Shown here: piece by piece, positions 59,201-64,000 of the stretch
How the letters are laid out: each line of letters starts with the position of its first letter
Numbering within the stretch: the first letter of the stretch is position 1
Assembly (NCBI GenBank): GCA_003008705.1
Contig: PDUO01000097.1
Span: 59,238-123,237 of the forward strand
Length of the DNA stretch: 64,000 nt
Direction: 5' to 3'
From: Pezicula radicicola
Taxonomy: Eukaryota; Ascomycota; Leotiomycetes; Helotiales; Dermateaceae
Notes under the pieces: generated by a model
Database searches by the model: none
Told to the model about the DNA's origin: nothing
Seen by the model: only the letters and a program-made list of their open reading frames with translations
Program-made: the position numbers and the translations under genes

Positions 59201-59630
59201 TCAAAGCACAAAAAACAGCCAGACAACTCAACGCGGCCGCTCCACACGTCGCTAGAAGATTGAAGAACATAACCTTCATGAACTTGGCTCGAGGAAGAAG
59301 GCATTGTGAGGCAACAGTAATGAGCGCAGTAATATAGCCAACTGTCGTTGTGATATTAGAGATTGCGCTGCTTTGATATCTAGGTAGACGTTAGAATAGG
59401 ATTTAGTAGGATGGGGAGACAGAGTAAGGAGGGACAGACATGGCAACGGCTATTGTTGGAGGCAAGGCCCCTTTCATCATCTTCAGCAATGTTGGTGTAT
59501 CCAAGCCAATTGAGGTGGCGAGTCTTTGCATGCGCCACATCAAAGAGTGCTTCCTCGAGTGGTCCTCTACTGGGAATGCCGAAGAGCCATTCTCGGCGTT
59601 TAAGCTCCCTGAAGGAGCGTGCTGACTCAT
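56284..59630 (-). CDS. FUSC/aromatic-acid-exporter-like membrane protein (DUF2421/2422 family)
   Basis: Six exons: 59630-59440, 59379-59122, 59073-57486, 57436-57347, 57300-56486 and 56410-56284, giving 1022 aa with phase kept at every junction. The protein has two membrane blocks. The first (residues about 50-230) includes KMMKGALPPTIAVA, GYITALITVASQCLLPRAKF and LLVAFLLGFAIATGASLLIL. The second (about 560-770) includes AAASMTVAILAYI, RLIWALIIVVIGMSPNAG, SVVLSFAVWYIVNG and YPIYLFGPYKLLC. A long soluble helical region lies between them. This twin-block layout is that of fungal brefeldin-A-sensitivity/ER-transporter-like proteins of the FUSC/ArAE superfamily. Bacterial relatives export aromatic acids; the fungal role is not settled. 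The gene appears intact and its two short exons code for membrane helices. Confidence 0.9.
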
Positions 59631-60932
59631 TCTAGGCAAGGTAACATCGTAATGGTAACTCTACGCCCAAAGTCTGGAATCTATACACAGGGAGAAGCAA
59701 GGAAAGAAGTGAGAGTGGTTGTCGTCGTCGACTCAGCCCTACGAAAAAGCTAACATCTAGCGAGAGCCGCTTTCGCGAATTTGATATCCGGCATGCCGGC
59801 GGCAGTCACGTGTATACATAAATCTTCAACCTGATTGCTGAAAAACCTGGTTGTTGATGAAGATTTAGTTATACTTACTCGAATTTATTCGAAACTGAGC
59901 ATAGTAGAGGAGACAATTTTATTACGAAGGGAAGCTAGCGGCTAGAGGATAGCTTAGTACCACGTGACAGTCCACGCAATCGCTTTAGCGAGCAACATAG
60001 GGGGCGAGGAGGCGACTGCTATTGCCGAACGCTCTGACCCTCGCGTCTCTTTGAATCTCCTTCTATGCCGATATGTGTAAATCCCATAGCGTAGGTAGGG
60101 ATCGGTATATGTCTTTAGAACATGCACAGAATTTCTACCTTCAGAGGCCTGTTCTCTAACCACTTTGTAAGCGTCTCATATACCAAGTTCTGCTAAAGCT
60201 TATGTGACTGTACGTTCTGCAACCTATTGCCTTTTTTTGTAAATGGGACTCGTGAGCTTCTCGTTCACCCTCGCTAAAGACGGCGCTTTTACTCAAATGA
60301 GATAAATGTTGTATGTTTATAGTCCCTCATTAGCTTGTATCGTTATAGGGGATTCCTATATATAAAAAAGGGCCTATAAGCCCAGAAACAATAGAGGAGA
60401 AACTGTCAAATCCCCTTAGTAGCGAATAGGTCCATACCTATAGAGTATCCCGTATACACAGGAATTAACACTTTGATCCCATCAGACATCTAAATTTCAA
60501 ACGCATGTAATCTTGTATTATGGGGTACAAGGAGACTACAGTACCTGATTTACGTGTTTAAACTCAATTCTCGTCTGATATCTTTCGGCAATCTCAATTA
60601 TGACATATGTGATCTGACCGTTTAGCCGCGCGTTTGTCTTACTTACTTCCCTCCTCAAAGCGCACGGTTATGGGACATCTTCGATTCTGCAGAAGCTGGA
60701 CGACGGCTACGAAGGCGCCGACATCTCAGTAAAGATCAGATCAAAATGTCAAAAAGCAAAAATTGGAAAGTCGGTGTTCGGGGAGGCGCCAAGCCGATGT
60801 AGAATTGCTATGTGAATTGTGAGCTCTGCTGAGATGGAATATAAAGAGTCCACGACCTCTTACCTTGACAATTCAACAATCAGCTTCGATTTTATTACTT
60901 ACTTGTCTCATCGGTATTCTCCCTCGTTCGCC
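59631..60932. other. Divergent intergenic region
   Basis: Upstream region of both neighbouring genes, which are transcribed away from it. No repeat or RNA recognised; a long AT-rich stretch sits at 60220-60420. Confidence 0.5.
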
Positions 60933-61637
60933 ATGTATACTTCCACGCTCTTTACTACTTCTCTCGTTGCAGGAACTGCAGTTCTCGCACAAAGCCCTGC
61001 AGGCTTCATTCCCTCATCCACAAACGAGCTTGGCGTCGCTTATAATGGAACGGCCATCATTCCTGGCATACTGCTCCCCACCCCGGGTATGTTATAACCA
61101 CCGCTTGCTTTCGCTCACGAGGACTCATGTTAGCCAGATGTTGCGAATGACCCTGTTATCTCGTCCAACAACTCTCACCCGAGCACGTACATGGTCTTCA
61201 TGTTGGATCTCGACATCGACGACGACAACGTGAACACCACAGATTACGCGAGCCTAACTCCAGGACTAAATACCAACCAGACCACTCGTCTTCACTGGTG
61301 GGGAGTAAACTACACTCAAGCCACGAACGGTACCTTCATCAACACCACTGATGCCGTGGCCCCCTACACCGGCCCTCACGTCCCTGAGGGAGACGGCGTG
61401 CACACGTACGGCTTTTTCTTCTTCGATAGCGCCAACTACACCTTTCCCCAGGACGCACTTGACGGCACCTACTACGACGACGACACGGCTGCACGTTTCA
61501 ACTTCAGCCTAGTTGGTATCGCCGACGAGATTGGGGACCCCGTCATGGCCAACTACTTCACAAGCACGTACTTGAACGACACCGACAGTTCAGCCCTACC
61601 ACCCGCAGCTGCCTTTGCACGGCGGCCTAGGGTTTGA
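60933..61637 (+). CDS. Secreted PEBP-like (phosphatidylethanolamine-binding) protein
   Basis: Two exons, 60933-61086 and 61138-61637 (51-bp intron), give 217 aa. A signal peptide (LFTTSLVAGTAVLAQS) leads to SPAGFIPSSTNELGVAYNGT, the usual start of fungal secreted PEBP proteins. Family landmarks follow: TYMVFMLDLDID where most relatives have VDPDAP, LHWWGVNYT for the HW motif, and GDGVHTYGFFFF where most have GPHRYxF. The anion-binding DPD and HR motifs are therefore altered, while the fold seems kept. Six or more N-glycosylation sequons are present. The usual long Ser-rich or GPI-type tail is absent. Its role is unknown; relatives bind lipids or inhibit proteases. Confidence 0.85.
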
Positions 61638-62549
61638 AGCCGCTACGCAAGGTGTAGGGCGGCTCAATCTTGGGTGAGCAAGCAATGGTTGAGTTGGAAG
61701 GAGGCGTTTAACAGATGCAGTTTCTTTTGTTTTTCTTTTCTTTTCATGACATTCCTTCTGGGCTCACTCAAAATAAAGCCCTCCATTGTATTTTATAGCA
61801 AGAAATTAGATTCGCCACACAATACGAGGACTCTTTTGCCTCCTGTGTGAGCAACCTTTCATATGCTGTCCTCTTGCATCCCAGTCAGTGTTTTGAATTG
61901 GATCGAATCGCTGCAGAGAGCTCGCTAGTTACGCCTTCGTCTTTTACTTCACTGGATGTCCCAGCCGTGATTACTATTTTCAACTGCTGATATGAGACGC
62001 CATCCAGATCAGGGTTGGGCTACAATACTTATCAAGGTGACGATAGCAAGTACTGCTACAACCCGAGTACAAACTATGCCCAGGACCTCGATGATAGACA
62101 TTCTTCGCGCTTGGCATGCAAGATATGTACAACGTATATTTCAGCCGTATTATATGTTGATATGCGAGCATGTACAGAGGCTGACAGCAATCACTTGAGG
62201 CTGGGAGTAACGACTTTGATTCGGTGCTGATTCATGCATGGAGACATATTTGAGCCTTAGTATTATTGCACAGATGCTTGCTAGGCTTGCTTGAAACGCT
62301 AACACTTGTCTGTTACCAGATTAGGTACCACATTGATCTTTGTTGGTGGCTTAAGCCTTAAGGGACAGAAGAAACAAGCTTTCGGTGCTGTGCAAATGGT
62401 GACCATGTAAGAATGTTGCCAAGGTAAGTTAAGTGAGTGAGTTATTTAATTCAAGTGAGCCCAATGACCCAAGCTGCCTAGGACCTTACCTAGGTTTATC
62501 TCAGTAATCAGACGCTATAGGGCTAAAAAGGCGAAAAACAAGGCTAAAT
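61638..62549. other. Intergenic region, transition to AT-rich DNA
   Basis: Holds the PEBP 3' UTR. A plus-strand open frame near 62015-62230 (reading GYNTYQGDDSKYCYN) may be a gene fragment but could not be assigned. Confidence 0.4.
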
Positions 62550-64000
62550 ATATAAGCGAGATTTTATAACTCCTGTAAACTCCCTAACTAATTAGAGGGC
62601 GAGGATAGCTTTTTACCCTAGGGTATCTAAGCTATAATAGTATACTTTTATTATAATTATAATTAATTTATTAAAAGCTAGTTACCCTTACTTTAATAAT
62701 ATACTTTTAACCTTTAATTATCTTTAAATTTTCTAATTATAAACTTAATTAAAAGTTCTTATTTTACTTTATATAATTAATCTATTATACTATCTCTATA
62801 TTATAATTATTAGACTATAACTAATATAATATATATAATAAGTTTAAACTCTTTATTAAGTCTTTTATAAACTCTTATAAAGTTTTTAAACTCTTTATTA
62901 AGTCTTTTATAAACTTTTATAAAGTCTTTAAGNTCTTTATTAAGTCTTTTATAAACTCTTATAAAGTCTTTAAACTCTCTTTTAATTCTCTTATAGACTT
63001 CTTCTCTTTATTCTAATTTATTAATTTCTATTATTAAGTATAATAATATATTAAATAAGATAAAATAAGATATTAATAATAAGATAGATTAGAGTACTAA
63101 GGATAAGGATAATAAAAAGAATAAGAAGGATAAAAAGAATAATAATAATAAAGAGAATAATAAAGAGGTCTATTATATAATATAAGTATATATAAATAGA
63201 AAGTAAAAACTATAAAAAGTAATTAATATATTATAAAAAATTAAATAATTATTTATAAAACTCTTATATATCTAGATTAAGGAAAATAATATAATTATTA
63301 AAAGTATAAAGTAATAGTATATATATTCTTAATAATAATAGATTCTTATTATAACTTTAAAAACTCTAGATATTTAAACTTTTTATAATAGATTATTTAT
63401 ATATAAGAAGATATAAAAGGAGTTTTATTATCTTATTTAAATATTATATTTTAGTTAGTTTAATTATATAGTTAATTTAAGTAGTTTAAACTATAATATT
63501 ACTTTTATATATACTTAGTAAATTATACTTATATAGTATATCTTATTTAATAAATTAATATAAAATTAATACTATATTAGAGTAAGTTTTATTTTTAATT
63601 AAATAATTAAACTTAACTTAAATTACTATATAAAAGTTTAGATAAGAAGTCTTAAGAATAATAATAATTTAATATTCTTTTATATCTATCTTATCTTTAA
63701 TAATATTAATAATTTTAACTATATTATATAATTATATTCTATATTTATTTATTATCTTATATTATAACCTTTACTTTATATCTTATATTTCTATATATAT
63801 AGTCTAGAGATTTACCCTTCTATATATTATTTAGTAATCTATATAAGGAGTAGATAGAAACTATAGTATTTAATAATAAAACTATTTATTATCTAATAAT
63901 CTATTAGTTTTATAATAGAAGATATAAAGATATTATTTATAAAAAACTCTTTATTACTTCTTTAGAATTAGTAAAGAAAAGGATAGAAAGTAATTTAATA
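62550..64000. repeat. Extremely AT-rich, probably RIP-damaged block
   Basis: From about 62550 to the window end the DNA is almost only A and T, with dense TA steps and no open frame of note. It contains 42-bp tandem repeats (listed separately) and a single N at 62933. This is what RIP-mutated repeats or AT isochores look like in ascomycetes. The original element cannot be told. Confidence 0.75.
62846..62980. repeat. 42-bp tandem repeat, a little over three copies
   Basis: Units begin at 62846, 62888, 62930 and (partial) 62972. Each carries CTCTTTATTAAGTCTTTTAT. Differences between copies are single C/T changes plus an N. Confidence 0.85.

Noticed and set aside
62015..62230. 71-codon frame reading GYNTYQGDDSKYCYN
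   Set aside because: Looks faintly protein-like but no start, family or splice support could be found.
1..64000. CRISPR arrays, bacterial operons, plasmid or phage features
   Set aside because: The DNA is fungal nuclear in character; no regularly spaced direct repeats with spacers were seen.

Overview
The window is nuclear DNA of a filamentous ascomycete (Pezizomycotina). The evidence is the many short spliceosomal introns (about 46-240 bp, GT-AG with CTAAC/CTGAC-type branch sites), an RNA polymerase I subunit, an ARL8 GTPase, an RCR1-type wall-stress protein, an initiator tRNA-Met, a dispersed 5S-like sequence, and transposon and AT-rich blocks whose damage looks like repeat-induced point mutation (RIP). 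A member of Leotiomycetes/Helotiales is my best guess, but it is only an inference. Exon models were worked out by hand from splice signals, reading-frame phase and protein-family expectation.

1-7.4 kb: the 5' end of a Dal5-type MFS transporter runs off the left edge on the minus strand. It is followed by a badly broken secreted S41-type peptidase pseudogene and a gene-poor stretch. 7.4-32 kb is the conserved core: a large disordered conserved fungal protein (1069 aa), a secreted tyrosinase, RPA2 (second-largest subunit of RNA polymerase I), ARL8, an RCR1-like and a fibroin-3-like single-span membrane protein, a small Cys-rich protein, an intronless luciferase-like flavin monooxygenase and a small basic protein. 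A 274-bp MITE with near-perfect inverted repeats lies between tyrosinase and RPA2. A 10-N gap inside a G run is at 32.1 kb.

32.9-43 kb is an accessory stretch: an intronless GC-richer FAD monooxygenase whose start-codon region is triplicated, a dead cytochrome P450, a secreted amidase, a stop-riddled Tc1/mariner element with intact 35-bp ends, and a small inverted-repeat family. 43-55 kb holds a coiled-coil caspase-like protein, a TENA protein fused to a decayed ThiD-like kinase domain, a divergently transcribed APC-family permease (possible thiamine/pyrimidine uptake and salvage pair), a siderophore-type MFS transporter and a DszC/acyl-CoA-dehydrogenase-like flavin enzyme.

55-64 kb holds initiator tRNA-Met, a degenerate 5S rRNA copy, a large FUSC/ArAE-type membrane transporter (1022 aa), a secreted PEBP-like protein, and finally 1.4 kb of extremely AT-rich, probably RIP-damaged DNA with 42-bp tandem repeats.

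The most interesting signals are the kinase-dead ThiD-TENA fusion beside a permease, the coiled-coil caspase-like gene beside a mobile-element block, the triplicated start region of the FAD monooxygenase, and the newly visible MITE and small-repeat families. I did not find a clear new multi-gene system; these are candidates.
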